A stretch of DNA of 64,000 nucleotides from the NCBI RefSeq assembly GCF_009659625.1, contig NZ_VOIW01000001.1:186001-250000 (forward strand), read 5' to 3'. The position numbers and the translations under genes were made by a program. Below are positions 7,816 to 16,532 of the stretch, piece after piece. The notes beneath the pieces are model-generated. The model had not been told where the DNA came from. It worked only from the letters and a program-made list of their open reading frames with translations, and made no database searches. Each line of letters starts with the position of its first letter. Position 1 is the first letter of the stretch. The stretch comes from Pseudomonas haemolytica (GTDB taxonomy: Bacteria > Pseudomonadota > Gammaproteobacteria > Pseudomonadales > Pseudomonadaceae).

Positions 7816-8727
7816 ATGAATCCACAAGAATTGAAGTCCATCCTCTCCCACGGTTTGCTGTCTTTCCCGGTGACCGATTTCAACGCCCAGGGTGACTTCC
7901 ACCAGGCGGGCTACATCAAGCGCCTGGAATGGCTCGCCCCTTACGGCGCTACCGCCTTGTTCGCAGCGGGCGGCACCGGTGAGTTCTTCTCCCTTGCTGC
8001 CAGCGAATACTCCCAAGTGGTGAAAACCGCCGTCGATACCTGTGCTTCCAGCGTGCCGATTCTGGCCGGTGTAGGCGGCTCGACCCGCCAGGCCATCGAG
8101 TACGCTCAAGAGGCCGAACGCCTCGGCGCCAAAGGCCTGCTGCTACTGCCGCACTACCTCACCGAAGCCAGCCAGGACGGGGTTGCCGCCCACGTTGAGG
8201 CGGTGTGCAAGTCGGTCAAGATTGGTGTGGTGGTCTACAACCGCAATGTTTGCCGCCTGACCGCGCCGCTGCTGGAACGCTTGGCCGAGCGCTGCCCGAA
8301 CCTGATCGGCTACAAGGACGGTCTGGGTGATATCGAGTTGATGGTGTCGATCCGCCGTCGTCTCGGCGACCGTTTCAGCTACCTCGGCGGCTTGCCGACT
8401 GCAGAGGTTTACGCCGCTGCCTACAAGGCCCTGGGCGTGCCGGTGTACTCCTCGGCGGTGTTCAACTTCATCCCGAAAACCGCCATGGATTTCTACCACG
8501 CCATTGCCCGCGAAGATCACGCCACCGTCGACAAGATCATCGACGACTTCTTCCTGCCGTACCTGGACATCCGCAACCGTAAAGCCGGTTACGCGGTGAG
8601 CATCGTCAAGGCCGGTGCGAAAATCGTCGGTTACGACGCCGGCCCGGTGCGCACGCCGCTGACCGATCTGCTGCCGGAAGAGTACGAAGCCCTGGCCGCG
8701 CTGATCGACAAGCAAGGCGCGCAATAA
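7816..8727 (+). CDS. kdgD: 5-dehydro-4-deoxyglucarate dehydratase
   Basis: Class I aldolase-fold enzyme of the DapA superfamily; it dehydrates and decarboxylates 5-keto-4-deoxyglucarate to 2-oxoglutarate semialdehyde. The 303 residues match the family length. The Schiff-base lysine is K167 in NLIGYKDG, the paired tyrosine is Y141 in VVVYNRN, and [11 protein letters not shown] is the carboxylate-binding loop. The downstream dehydrogenase uses its product, so the operon encodes the non-aldolase branch of glucarate/galactarate breakdown. First gene of the operon, with a candidate operator upstream. Confidence 0.95.
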   Translation: MNPQELKSILSHGLLSFPVTDFNAQGDFHQAGYIKRLEWLAPYGATALFAAGGTGEFFSLAASEYSQVVKTAVDTCASSVPILAGVGGSTRQAIEYAQEAERLGAKGLLLLPHYLTEASQDGVAAHVEAVCKSVKIGVVVYNRNVCRLTAPLLERLAERCPNLIGYKDGLGDIELMVSIRRRLGDRFSYLGGLPTAEVYAAAYKALGVPVYSSAVFNFIPKTAMDFYHAIAREDHATVDKIIDDFFLPYLDIRNRKAGYAVSIVKAGAKIVGYDAGPVRTPLTDLLPEEYEALAALIDKQGAQ

Positions 8728-8736
8728 ATTATCTAC

Positions 8737-8764
8737 AAGGCCGCTGCGCAATCAGCGGCCTTTT
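8737..8764 (+). terminator. Hairpin between kdgD and the dehydrogenase gene
   Basis: GGCCGCTG / CAGCGGCC with a six-base loop is followed by only four T. It may be a weak terminator or attenuator lowering expression of downstream genes, or an RNA-stability hairpin protecting the kdgD message. Confidence 0.55.
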
Positions 8765-8781
8765 GCGTCAGGAGAAGATTC

Positions 8782-10227
8782 GTGTCCCAAGCACAGCGTT
8801 TCGAGAACTACATCAATGGCGAATGGGTAACCGGCGCCGACTACTGCACCAACATCAACCCGTCGGATCTGTCCGATGCCATTGGCGAATACGCCAAGGC
8901 AGACGTAGCCCAGGTCAACGCAGCCATCGATGCTGCCCGCGCCGCTTTCCCGGCCTGGTCGACTTCAGGTATTCAGGCGCGTCACGATGCGTTGGATAAA
9001 GTCGGCAGCGAGATCCTCACCCGTCGCGAAGAACTCGGCACCCTGCTGGCCCGGGAAGAGGGCAAGACCCTGCCCGAAGCCATCGGTGAAGTAACCCGTG
9101 CCGGTAATATCTTCAAGTTCTTCGCCGGTGAATGCCTGCGCCTGTCGGGTGATTACGTGCCGTCGGTACGCCCGGGCGTCAACGTTGAAGTGACCCGCGA
9201 AGCCCTCGGTGTAGTGGGCCTGATTACCCCGTGGAACTTCCCGATTGCCATCCCCGCCTGGAAAATTGCGCCGGCCCTGGCCTACGGCAATTGCGTGGTG
9301 ATCAAGCCCGCAGAACTCGTGCCGGGTTGTGCCTGGGCCCTGGCGGAGATCATCTCCCGCGCCGGCTTCCCTGCCGGTGTGTTCAACCTGGTGATGGGCA
9401 GCGGCCGCGTGGTCGGCGACGTGTTGGTCAACAGCCCGAAAGTCGATGGCATCAGCTTCACCGGTTCCGTCGGTGTCGGCCGTCAGATCGCCGTCAGTTG
9501 TGTATCGCGCCAGGCCAAGGTGCAGTTGGAAATGGGCGGCAAAAACCCGCAGATCATTCTCGATGACGCCGACCTCAAGCAGGCCGTCGAGCTGTCGGTG
9601 CAGAGCGCGTTCTACTCCACCGGCCAGCGTTGCACTGCGTCGAGCCGCTTGATCGTCACCGCGGGCATTCACGACCAATTTGTGGCGGCGATGGCTGAGC
9701 GGATGAAGTCGATCAAGGTCGGCCACGCGTTGAAAAGTGGCACCGACATTGGCCCGGTCGTGTCCCAGGCCCAGTTGGATCAGGACATGAAATACATCGA
9801 CATCGGCCAAAGCGAAGGTGCTCGGCTGGTGAGCGGTGGCGGCCTGGTGACGTGCGACACCGAAGGCTACTACCTGGCGCCTACACTGTTTGCCGACAGC
9901 GAAGCCGCTATGCGTATCAGCCGTGAAGAGATCTTCGGCCCAGTCGCCAATGTGGTACGCGTGGCGGACTACGAGGCGGCGCTGGCCATGGCCAACGACA
10001 CCGAGTTCGGGCTGTCGGCGGGGATAGCCACCACCTCGTTAAAATACGCCAACCACTTCAAGCGCCACTCCCAGGCCGGGATGGTGATGGTCAACCTGCC
10101 GACCGCGGGTGTGGACTACCACGTTCCGTTCGGTGGCCGTAAGGGTTCATCCTACGGTTCGCGTGAGCAAGGTCGCTATGCGCAAGAGTTCTACACCGTG
10201 GTGAAGACCAGCTACATCGGTTCGTAA
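8782..10227 (+). CDS. 2-oxoglutarate semialdehyde (2,5-dioxovalerate) dehydrogenase
   Basis: NAD(P)-dependent aldehyde dehydrogenase expected to oxidise the KdgD product to 2-oxoglutarate, feeding the TCA cycle. The GTG start has a strong AGGAGAAG Shine-Dalgarno. The 481 residues hold the superfamily landmarks: TPWNFP with catalytic-site N152, general-base E250 in QLEMGGKN, and nucleophile C284 in GQRCTASSRL. Substrate choice is inferred from its place between kdgD and the permease; sequence alone cannot exclude another semialdehyde. Confidence 0.9.
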   Translation: MSQAQRFENYINGEWVTGADYCTNINPSDLSDAIGEYAKADVAQVNAAIDAARAAFPAWSTSGIQARHDALDKVGSEILTRREELGTLLAREEGKTLPEAIGEVTRAGNIFKFFAGECLRLSGDYVPSVRPGVNVEVTREALGVVGLITPWNFPIAIPAWKIAPALAYGNCVVIKPAELVPGCAWALAEIISRAGFPAGVFNLVMGSGRVVGDVLVNSPKVDGISFTGSVGVGRQIAVSCVSRQAKVQLEMGGKNPQIILDDADLKQAVELSVQSAFYSTGQRCTASSRLIVTAGIHDQFVAAMAERMKSIKVGHALKSGTDIGPVVSQAQLDQDMKYIDIGQSEGARLVSGGGLVTCDTEGYYLAPTLFADSEAAMRISREEIFGPVANVVRVADYEAALAMANDTEFGLSAGIATTSLKYANHFKRHSQAGMVMVNLPTAGVDYHVPFGGRKGSSYGSREQGRYAQEFYTVVKTSYIGS

Positions 10228-10254
10228 CACGCAGCACCTGTGGCGCCTGCATTG

Positions 10255-10283
10255 TGTGGGAGCGGGCAACCCCGGCTCCCACA
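10255..10283 (+). repeat. Single REP-like hairpin
   Basis: TGTGGGAGC and GCTCCCACA close a hairpin 28 bases after the dehydrogenase stop. It resembles half of the REP pairs elsewhere in the window and may act as a terminator or mRNA stabiliser in the operon. Confidence 0.6.
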
Positions 10284-10351
10284 TAAACCCGGTGCTCACC
10301 GACAACTAGACAATTACCCGCAAAAAAAATAATTAGTGGGAGTATCTCTTC

Positions 10352-11728
10352 ATGCAAGCGACCAAGCCGACCCATGTCCGCTATTTGATCCTGCTCATGC
10401 TGTTCCTGGTGACCACGATCAACTACGCCGACCGGGCCACCATCGCCATTGCCGGCTCCAGCCTGCAAAAAGACCTCGGCATCGACGCGGTCACCCTCGG
10501 TTATATCTTCTCCGCCTTCGGCTGGGCCTACGTAGCCGGGCAAATCCCCGGCGGCTGGCTGCTCGACCGCTTCGGCTCGAAAAAAGTCTATGCCCTGAGC
10601 ATCTTCACCTGGTCGCTGTTCACCGTGCTGCAAGGCTATGTCGGTGAGTTTGGTGTCTCCACGGCCGTGGTCGCGCTGTTCATGCTGCGCTTCATGGTGG
10701 GCCTGGCCGAGGCGCCGTCGTTTCCGGGAAATGCCCGTATTGTCGCGGCGTGGTTTCCTACGGCGGAAAGGGGCACCGCGTCGGCGATCTTCAACTCGGC
10801 GCAGTACTTCGCCACGGTGTTGTTTGCGCCATTGATGGGCTGGATTGTCTACCGCTTCGGCTGGCAGCACGTGTTCATCGTGATGGGGGTGATCGGCATC
10901 ATTTTCTCGCTGGTCTGGCTGAAAGTTATCCACAGCCCGCGCCAGCATCCGATGATCAACGAGGCCGAGTTCAATCACATCGCCGCCAATGGCGCGATGG
11001 TCGACATGGATCAGGACAAGGGCAAAGGCAAGAAAACCGACGGGCCGAAGTGGGACTACATCCGTCAACTGCTGACCAACCGCATGATGCTCGGCGTGTA
11101 CCTGGGCCAGTACTGCATTAACGGCATCACCTATTTCTTCCTGACCTGGTTCCCGGTGTACCTGGTGCAGGACCGTGGCATGACCATTCTCAAGGCCGGC
11201 TTCATTGCCTCGTTACCGGCGATCTGCGGCTTTATCGGCGGTGTGCTCGGCGGGGTGATTTCCGATTACCTGTTGCGTAAGGGCCACTCGCTGACCTTCG
11301 CACGCAAGGCGCCGATCATCGGTGGCCTGCTGATTTCCAGCAGCATCGTGGCCTGCAACTATGTGGATATTGAGTGGATGGTGGTGGGGTTCATGGCCTT
11401 GGCCTTCTTCGGTAAAGGCGTAGGCGCACTGGGTTGGGCGGTGGTGTCCGACACCTCGCCGAAACAAATCGCCGGCCTCAGTGGTGGCTTGTTCAACACC
11501 TTCGGTAACCTGGCGTCGATCACCACACCGATCGTCATCGGCTACATCATCAGCACCACCGGCTCGTTCAAATGGGCGCTGGTATTCGTCGGCGCCAATG
11601 CCCTGGTGGCGGTGTTCAGCTACCTGGTGATTGTCGGCCCGATCAAGCGCGTGGTGCTCAAAGAGCCGCCAAGCCAAGGGCCAGAGCTGACCAACCTTAC
11701 CCAAGCGCACTCCCGAGGGGCGATGTAA
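10352..11728 (+). CDS. gudP: Glucarate/galactarate MFS permease
   Basis: Major facilitator of the anion:cation symporter group, 458 residues with about 12 membrane segments. The N-terminal [48 protein letters not shown] and [31 protein letters not shown] are close to enterobacterial GudP/GarP. It should import galactarate and/or glucarate with protons. Its stop codon overlaps the garD start by one base (TAATG), so the two are translationally coupled. Confidence 0.93.
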   Translation: MQATKPTHVRYLILLMLFLVTTINYADRATIAIAGSSLQKDLGIDAVTLGYIFSAFGWAYVAGQIPGGWLLDRFGSKKVYALSIFTWSLFTVLQGYVGEFGVSTAVVALFMLRFMVGLAEAPSFPGNARIVAAWFPTAERGTASAIFNSAQYFATVLFAPLMGWIVYRFGWQHVFIVMGVIGIIFSLVWLKVIHSPRQHPMINEAEFNHIAANGAMVDMDQDKGKGKKTDGPKWDYIRQLLTNRMMLGVYLGQYCINGITYFFLTWFPVYLVQDRGMTILKAGFIASLPAICGFIGGVLGGVISDYLLRKGHSLTFARKAPIIGGLLISSSIVACNYVDIEWMVVGFMALAFFGKGVGALGWAVVSDTSPKQIAGLSGGLFNTFGNLASITTPIVIGYIISTTGSFKWALVFVGANALVAVFSYLVIVGPIKRVVLKEPPSQGPELTNLTQAHSRGAM

Positions 11729-13281
11729 TGCAGTTGATTGAACATGCCGACTCGCCGCGCTCGATCCGTTTGCACGAGCGCGACAACGTGGTGATCGTGG
11801 TAAACGACCAGGGCGTGCCGGCCGGGACTGAATTCCCCGACGGCCTGGTCACCGTGGACTTTATCCCCCAGAGCCACAAGGTGACGTTGGAAGATATCCC
11901 CGAGGGTGGCCGGATTATTCGCTACGGCCAGACCATTGGTTATGCCTTGGCGCCAATCCCACGCGGCAGTTGGGTGCAGGAAGATCAACTGCGCATGCCC
12001 ACCGCGCCACCGCTGGACAGTTTGCCGCTGTCCACCGAAGTGCCTGAAACCCATGCGCCGTTGGAGGGGTTTACCTTCGAGGGCTATCGCAATGCCGATG
12101 GCACCGTGGGCACGCGCAATATCCTTGGCATCACCACCACCGTGCAGTGCGTTACCGGTGTGCTGGACCATGCAGTCAAGCGCATCAAGGACGAGTTGCT
12201 GCCCAAATACCCCCACGTCGATGATGTGGTGGCGCTGACCCACAGCTATGGCTGCGGCGTGGCGATCACGGCGACGGATGCTTATATTCCGATCCGTACC
12301 GTGCGCAACCTGGCACGTAACCCGAACCTGGGCGGTGAAGCCTTGGTGATCAGCCTGGGCTGCGAGAAATTGCAGGCCGGGCAGGTGATGCACGACAACG
12401 ACAGCTCCGTGGACCTGAGCGAGCCGTGGCTGTACCGCTTGCAGGATTCCAGCCACGGTTTTACCGAGATGATCGAGCAGATCATGGAACTGGCCGAAGT
12501 GCGCTTGAAAAAACTCGACCAGCGCCGCCGGGAAACCGTGCCGGCTTCCGAGCTGATCCTGGGCATGCAGTGCGGTGGCAGTGATGCGTTTTCCGGCATC
12601 ACCGCCAACCCGGCACTGGGATATGCCTCGGATCTGTTGCTGAGGGCCGGGGCGACGGTGATGTTTTCCGAAGTGACTGAAGTGCGCGATGCGATTTACC
12701 TGCTGACTTCACGCGCACAGAACGAAGAAATTGCCCGCGAGCTGGTCAGGGAAATGGACTGGTACGACCGTTACCTGGCCAAGGGCGAGGCGGACCGCAG
12801 CGCCAACACCACGCCGGGGAACAAGAAGGGCGGGTTGTCGAACATTGTCGAGAAGTCCTTGGGTTCCATCGTCAAATCCGGCAGCAGTGCGATCAACGGC
12901 GTACTTGGCCCGGGCGAGCGCTTCAAAAGCAAGGGCCTGATCTTCTGTGCCACACCGGCCAGTGATTTTGTGTGTGGCACCTTGCAACTGGCGGCAGGGA
13001 TGAACCTGCATGTGTTCACCACTGGGCGCGGCACACCGTACGGGCTGGCAATGGCGCCAGTGGTGAAGGTCTCGACCCGCACCGAGCTGGCCCAACGTTG
13101 GCCGGACCTGATCGATATCGACGCCGGGCGCATCGCTACCGGGCGCGCGAGCATCGAGGAACTGGGCTGGGAGTTGTTCCACTTCTACCTGGACGTGGCC
13201 AGTGGCAGAAAGCAGACGTGGGCGGAGCGGCATAAGCTGCATAACGACATTACGCTTTTCAATCCGGCGCCGATTACCTGA
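11728..13281 (+). CDS. garD: Galactarate dehydratase
   Basis: Iron-dependent dehydratase of the UxaA/GarD family, converting galactarate to 5-keto-4-deoxyglucarate, the KdgD substrate. The 517-residue protein has an N-terminal SAF-like domain (about 10-85), then the [20 protein letters not shown] junction and the large catalytic region with [14 protein letters not shown] and [20 protein letters not shown]. The length is close to E. coli GarD. The start ATG at 11728 is preferred to a longer reading that would overlap gudP. Last gene of the unit; a REP pair follows. No gudD is present in the window. Confidence 0.95.
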   Translation: MQLIEHADSPRSIRLHERDNVVIVVNDQGVPAGTEFPDGLVTVDFIPQSHKVTLEDIPEGGRIIRYGQTIGYALAPIPRGSWVQEDQLRMPTAPPLDSLPLSTEVPETHAPLEGFTFEGYRNADGTVGTRNILGITTTVQCVTGVLDHAVKRIKDELLPKYPHVDDVVALTHSYGCGVAITATDAYIPIRTVRNLARNPNLGGEALVISLGCEKLQAGQVMHDNDSSVDLSEPWLYRLQDSSHGFTEMIEQIMELAEVRLKKLDQRRRETVPASELILGMQCGGSDAFSGITANPALGYASDLLLRAGATVMFSEVTEVRDAIYLLTSRAQNEEIARELVREMDWYDRYLAKGEADRSANTTPGNKKGGLSNIVEKSLGSIVKSGSSAINGVLGPGERFKSKGLIFCATPASDFVCGTLQLAAGMNLHVFTTGRGTPYGLAMAPVVKVSTRTELAQRWPDLIDIDAGRIATGRASIEELGWELFHFYLDVASGRKQTWAERHKLHNDITLFNPAPIT

Positions 13282-13297
13282 GACCGAGTCGCCTGCA

Positions 13298-13377
13298 TCG
13301 GGAGCAAGCCCCCTCCCACATTTGACCGAGTATTACCTTTGTAATGCAATCAAATGTGGGAGGGGGCTTGCTCCCGA
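13298..13377. repeat. REP pair (REPIN), GCTTGCTCCCGA type
   Basis: Inverted REP copies at 13298-13323 and 13352-13377 flank a short spacer. Reading frames of the next gene can be extended into this element, but the resulting residues are repeat-derived. Confidence 0.88.
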
Positions 13378-13454
13378 TAGCGGTAGACCAGACGACCGGG
13401 GTTCCATGGCTTATCATTAGCCAACTGACGACGCCCACCAAGGTTCTCCCCGGC

Positions 13455-14396
13455 ATGCTGGCAATTTTCCTCACCACCCTCACCATCACCGCGCCGGTGT
13501 TTGCCATGCTGTTCCTTGGTGTGTTGCTCAGGCGCATCAACTGGATCAACGATAACTTTATCCACACCGCCTCTTCCCTGGTGTTCAACGTCACCATGCC
13601 GGCGTTGCTGTTCCTGGGCATCCTGCATGCCGATCTGCACGCAGCGCTCAAGCCGGGGTTGTTGATCTATTTTGCCGTGGCCACGCTGCTGAGTTTCGCC
13701 CTGGCCTGGGGCTGGGCGATTTTTCGCTGCAAGCGCGAGGATCGTGGGATCTACGCCCAGGGCGCGTTTCGTGGCAACAACGGCGTGATTGGCCTGGCGC
13801 TGGCGGCCAGTATGTACGGCGACTATGGCATTTCCCTCGGCGCGATCCTGGCGGCGCTGGTGATCCTGTTCTACAACACGCTGTCGACCATCGTGCTGGC
13901 GGTGTACAGCCCGGTGATCAAGTCTGACCCGTGGAGCATCTTCAAGAGTGTGGTCGCTAACCCGCTGATCATCAGTGTGATCGTCGCCGCGCCGTTCGCT
14001 TACTTCCAGATCGGTTTGCCCGGCTGGCTGGAAAAGTCCTTGCAGTACCTGTCGGACACCACGCTGCCGTTGGCGTTGATTTGCATCGGCGGCACTTTGT
14101 CCATGGCCGCGCTGCGCAAGAGCGGCAACATGGCATTGAGCGCGAGCTTGATGAAGATGGTCTGGCTGCCGGTGATCGCGACCTTGGGCGCCTGGCTATT
14201 GGGGTTCCGCGGGCCGGAGTTGGGGATTCTGTTCCTGTACTTCGGCGCGCCGACGGCTGCCGCGAGCTTCGTGATGGCCAGGGCGGCGCAAGGCAATCAT
14301 GAGTTGGCGGCGGCCATCATCGTGATCACCACGCTGATGGCGGCGGTGACCACCAATATCGGGATTTTCGTATTGCAGGCTGGTGGCTGGATTTGA
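13455..14396 (+). CDS. AEC-family (auxin efflux carrier-like) transporter
   Basis: Membrane carrier of 313 residues with about ten hydrophobic segments, typical of the AEC family (malate/malonate carriers such as MdcF and related organic-acid transporters). Recognisable parts are FAMLFLGVLLRRINWINDNF near the start, AFRGNNGVIGLALA, and the C-terminal YFGAPTAAASFVMARAAQ. I take the ATG at 13455 because upstream codons lie in the REP element. Substrate unknown; proximity to sugar-acid genes hints at a carboxylate but is not proof. Confidence 0.88.
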   Translation: MLAIFLTTLTITAPVFAMLFLGVLLRRINWINDNFIHTASSLVFNVTMPALLFLGILHADLHAALKPGLLIYFAVATLLSFALAWGWAIFRCKREDRGIYAQGAFRGNNGVIGLALAASMYGDYGISLGAILAALVILFYNTLSTIVLAVYSPVIKSDPWSIFKSVVANPLIISVIVAAPFAYFQIGLPGWLEKSLQYLSDTTLPLALICIGGTLSMAALRKSGNMALSASLMKMVWLPVIATLGAWLLGFRGPELGILFLYFGAPTAAASFVMARAAQGNHELAAAIIVITTLMAAVTTNIGIFVLQAGGWI

Positions 14397-14419
14397 GTTT
14401 TGCAGTGTGTTCAGGGGCC

Positions 14420-14501
14420 TTCGCGAGCAAGCCCGCTCCCACATTCGAGCGCATTTTCATGCTGAAACTCGGACAAATGTGGGAGCGGGCTTGCTCGCGA
14501 A
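14420..14501. repeat. REP pair (REPIN), GCTTGCTCGCGAA type
   Basis: Inverted REP copies at 14420-14445 and 14476-14501 lie between two convergent genes. Same subtype as the element at 6307-6405. Confidence 0.87.
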
Positions 14502-14514
14502 AGCGATCGGACAG

Positions 14515-14898
14515 TCACTGCTGATCTGTCTGGTAGGCCTCAATCACTTCCTGCGCCGCTCGAAAGGCATCAATCGCCGCCGGCACACCGGCATACACCG
14601 CGCAATGCAATAGCGCTTCGCGAATCTCGTCTACCGTGCAGCCATTATTAAGCGCACCGCGTACGTGACCCTTGAGTTCCTGCGGGCATTTGAGGGCGGT
14701 CAGGGCGGCCAGGGTGATCAGGCTGCGGGTCTTGAGCGGTAAGCCTTCGCGGTTCCATACGCTGCCCCATGCGTGTTCGTTGACGAAGTCCTGCAGCGGC
14801 TGGGTGAACGCCGTGGCGTTGCCCAGGGCGCGGTCGACGAACACATCGCCCATGACCTGGCGACGCACTTCAACCCCGGGCTTTTTCTGATCGGTCAT
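14515..14898 (-). CDS. Carboxymuconolactone decarboxylase-like protein
   Basis: Small 127-residue all-helical protein of the CMD/AhpD-like superfamily. NREGLPLKTRSLITLAALTALKCPQEL, GHVRGALNNGCTVDEIREALLHCAVYAG is the family core, closely resembling PcaC (gamma-carboxymuconolactone decarboxylase). No other protocatechuate-pathway genes are nearby, so a role in aromatic breakdown cannot be asserted; many such proteins are alkylhydroperoxidase-like. Its start overlaps the stop of the upstream exchanger gene by four bases, indicating co-translation. Confidence 0.88.
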   Translation of the reverse strand: MTDQKKPGVEVRRQVMGDVFVDRALGNATAFTQPLQDFVNEHAWGSVWNREGLPLKTRSLITLAALTALKCPQELKGHVRGALNNGCTVDEIREALLHCAVYAGVPAAIDAFRAAQEVIEAYQTDQQ

Positions 14899-15989
14899 TG
14901 CGATTCCCTCTTGTGTTGGCGGTGCCAGGCGCGCAGTGAGGTGAACAGCAGCATAACCACCAACGCCGGCAGGACGTAATACAGCATCAACTGTTCAAGT
15001 TTGTTGGCCAGGGGCATGCCGGTGGTGAACGCCATCACATGCAGCCCGTACGCCAGGTACAACCCCAGCAGCAGCAGCCCTTCGATACGCGTCACGCGGT
15101 AGCCGGTATAGAACACCGGCAGGCACAGGATGATGGCGCCGAGCATGACCGGCAGATCAAAATCCAGCGCGTTAGGCGATACCGACAACGGCGACGGCGC
15201 CACCAGGGCAGTAAAGCCCAGCACGCCCAGCAGGTTGAACAGGTTGCTGCCGATCACGTTGCCCACGGCAATCTCCCGTTCACCACGCAAGGCGGCGATG
15301 AGCGAAGTGGCGAGGCAGGGCAGCGAGGTGCCGACGCCGATCAGCGTCAGGCCGATGACGCGCTCCGACAGGCCCAGGTCGCCCGCCACATCCACCGCTG
15401 CGCCGAGCAGTAAGTGCCCGGCCAACACCAGCACCAGCAATCCGACGAGCATCAGCAACACACTGCTCAGCCACGGCGCCTTGGCCACGGTGTCCAGGGT
15501 TCGCGGGCGGCGCGAATGCCGCGTCTGGTAGTGCAGCACACCCAGGTAGGCCACCAGTGCCACGAGCAGCACCCCACCATCGAATGGCGTCAGCACTTCA
15601 TTGGCGGCCAGGGTAAACACCAGCAGGCCGGCGAGGATCATCACCGGTATGTCCACGCGCACCAGTTGCCGCGACACCCGCAGTGGAATGATCAGCGCGG
15701 ACAAGCCCAAGGTAACGAGGATATTGAAGATACTGCTGCCAATGACGCTGCCCACGGCAATGTCGGTATTGCCGGCCAGCGTGGCCTGCAGGCTGACGGT
15801 CATCTGTGGCGCGCTGCTGCCGAAGGCGACGATGCTCAAGCCGATGATCAACGGCCGCACCTTGAGGCTGGCCGCCAGGCGCACGGCGGCGCGTACCAGG
15901 ATTTCAGCGCCGACGATCAGCAGCAGCAAGCCGCCGACCAGTTCGAGCAGGCTCCAGGGCGAGAGGGCGTTCAATCCGAAAATGCTCAA
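14895..15989 (-). CDS. CaCA-superfamily cation exchanger with altered ion-site residues
   Basis: The 364-residue membrane protein has two alpha-repeats of the calcium/cation antiporter superfamily: AFGSSAPQMTVSLQATLAGN and GVGTSLPCLATSLIAALRG, each followed by a VIGSSIFNI/VIGSNLFNL motif, and about ten membrane segments. In Na+/Ca2+ exchangers the residue after the GTSxP prolines is a calcium-binding glutamate; here it is Q62 in the first repeat and C225 in the second. The fold is clear, but calcium transport is doubtful. Co-transcribed with the CMD-like gene. Confidence 0.88.
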   Translation of the reverse strand: MSIFGLNALSPWSLLELVGGLLLLIVGAEILVRAAVRLAASLKVRPLIIGLSIVAFGSSAPQMTVSLQATLAGNTDIAVGSVIGSSIFNILVTLGLSALIIPLRVSRQLVRVDIPVMILAGLLVFTLAANEVLTPFDGGVLLVALVAYLGVLHYQTRHSRRPRTLDTVAKAPWLSSVLLMLVGLLVLVLAGHLLLGAAVDVAGDLGLSERVIGLTLIGVGTSLPCLATSLIAALRGEREIAVGNVIGSNLFNLLGVLGFTALVAPSPLSVSPNALDFDLPVMLGAIILCLPVFYTGYRVTRIEGLLLLGLYLAYGLHVMAFTTGMPLANKLEQLMLYYVLPALVVMLLFTSLRAWHRQHKRESQ

Positions 15990-16000
15990 GGCTGCCTCAG

Positions 16001-16372
16001 TCAGTTATTCAGGGCTTGCACGCGAACCCGTGCGGTGCCGCTGCCCAGCATACGCAGTTGCTCGGCAGCCTTGCGGGAAAGGTCGATCAAGCGCCCACGG
16101 GTATGCGGGCCGCGGTCATTGATGCGTACCACCACCGATCGGTCGTTGTCGAGATTGGTTACCTTGACCTGGGTGCCGAAGGGCAAGCGCCGATGGGCGG
16201 CGGTCAAAGCGTTCTGGTTGAAAGGTTCACCACTGGCGGTTCGCTTGCCATGGTGTTGGGCGCCGTAATAGGAAGCGGTGCCGGTTTCGTCGTAACCTTT
16301 GGGGTCGATGAGGCCGCTGGCGCAACCGGCCAGCAGGGAGGACAAGGCCAGGAGGCCGAGTAGACGCTTCAT
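16001..16372 (-). CDS. RlpA-like double-psi beta-barrel lipoprotein
   Basis: A 123-residue protein with lipoprotein signal and lipobox SSLLAGC (C17), then one RlpA/DPBB domain: GTASYYGAQHHGKRTASGE, LTAAHRRLPFGTQVKVTNL, VVVRINDRGPHTRGRLIDLS. RlpA proteins cleave denuded glycan strands at the septum. By position, the residues matching the catalytic E, D, H of P. aeruginosa RlpA are E49, N52 and H60, so the aspartate is replaced. There is no SPOR domain. The start at 16372 is chosen because the longer frame runs into a REP element. Confidence 0.87.
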   Translation of the reverse strand: MKRLLGLLALSSLLAGCASGLIDPKGYDETGTASYYGAQHHGKRTASGEPFNQNALTAAHRRLPFGTQVKVTNLDNDRSVVVRINDRGPHTRGRLIDLSRKAAEQLRMLGSGTARVRVQALNN

Positions 16373-16393
16373 TGTCAGGAAATCCCCCACTTG

Positions 16394-16485
16394 AATGTGG
16401 GAGGGGGCTTGCTCCCGATAGTGGTTGATCAGCCGGCCGATATAGCGACTGGTACACCGCAATCGGGAGCAAGCCCCCTCCCACA
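16394..16485. repeat. REP pair (REPIN), GCTTGCTCCCGA type
   Basis: Inverted REP copies at 16394-16418 and 16463-16485, just upstream of the RlpA-like gene and downstream of gatB. Confidence 0.88.
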
Positions 16486-16532
16486 AGGGGTCCGAGTTGG
16501 ATATGAAATCCCATTCGGACCATTCACCGCTA

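Noticed and set aside
13344..13454. Longer N-terminus for the AEC transporter
   Set aside because: The first codons lie in a REP element (encoding NVGGGLLPIAV), a repeat-derived artefact; the ATG at 13455 starts the conserved region.
16373..16486. Longer N-terminus for the RlpA-like lipoprotein
   Set aside because: Upstream codons are REP-derived and would hide the lipoprotein signal peptide.
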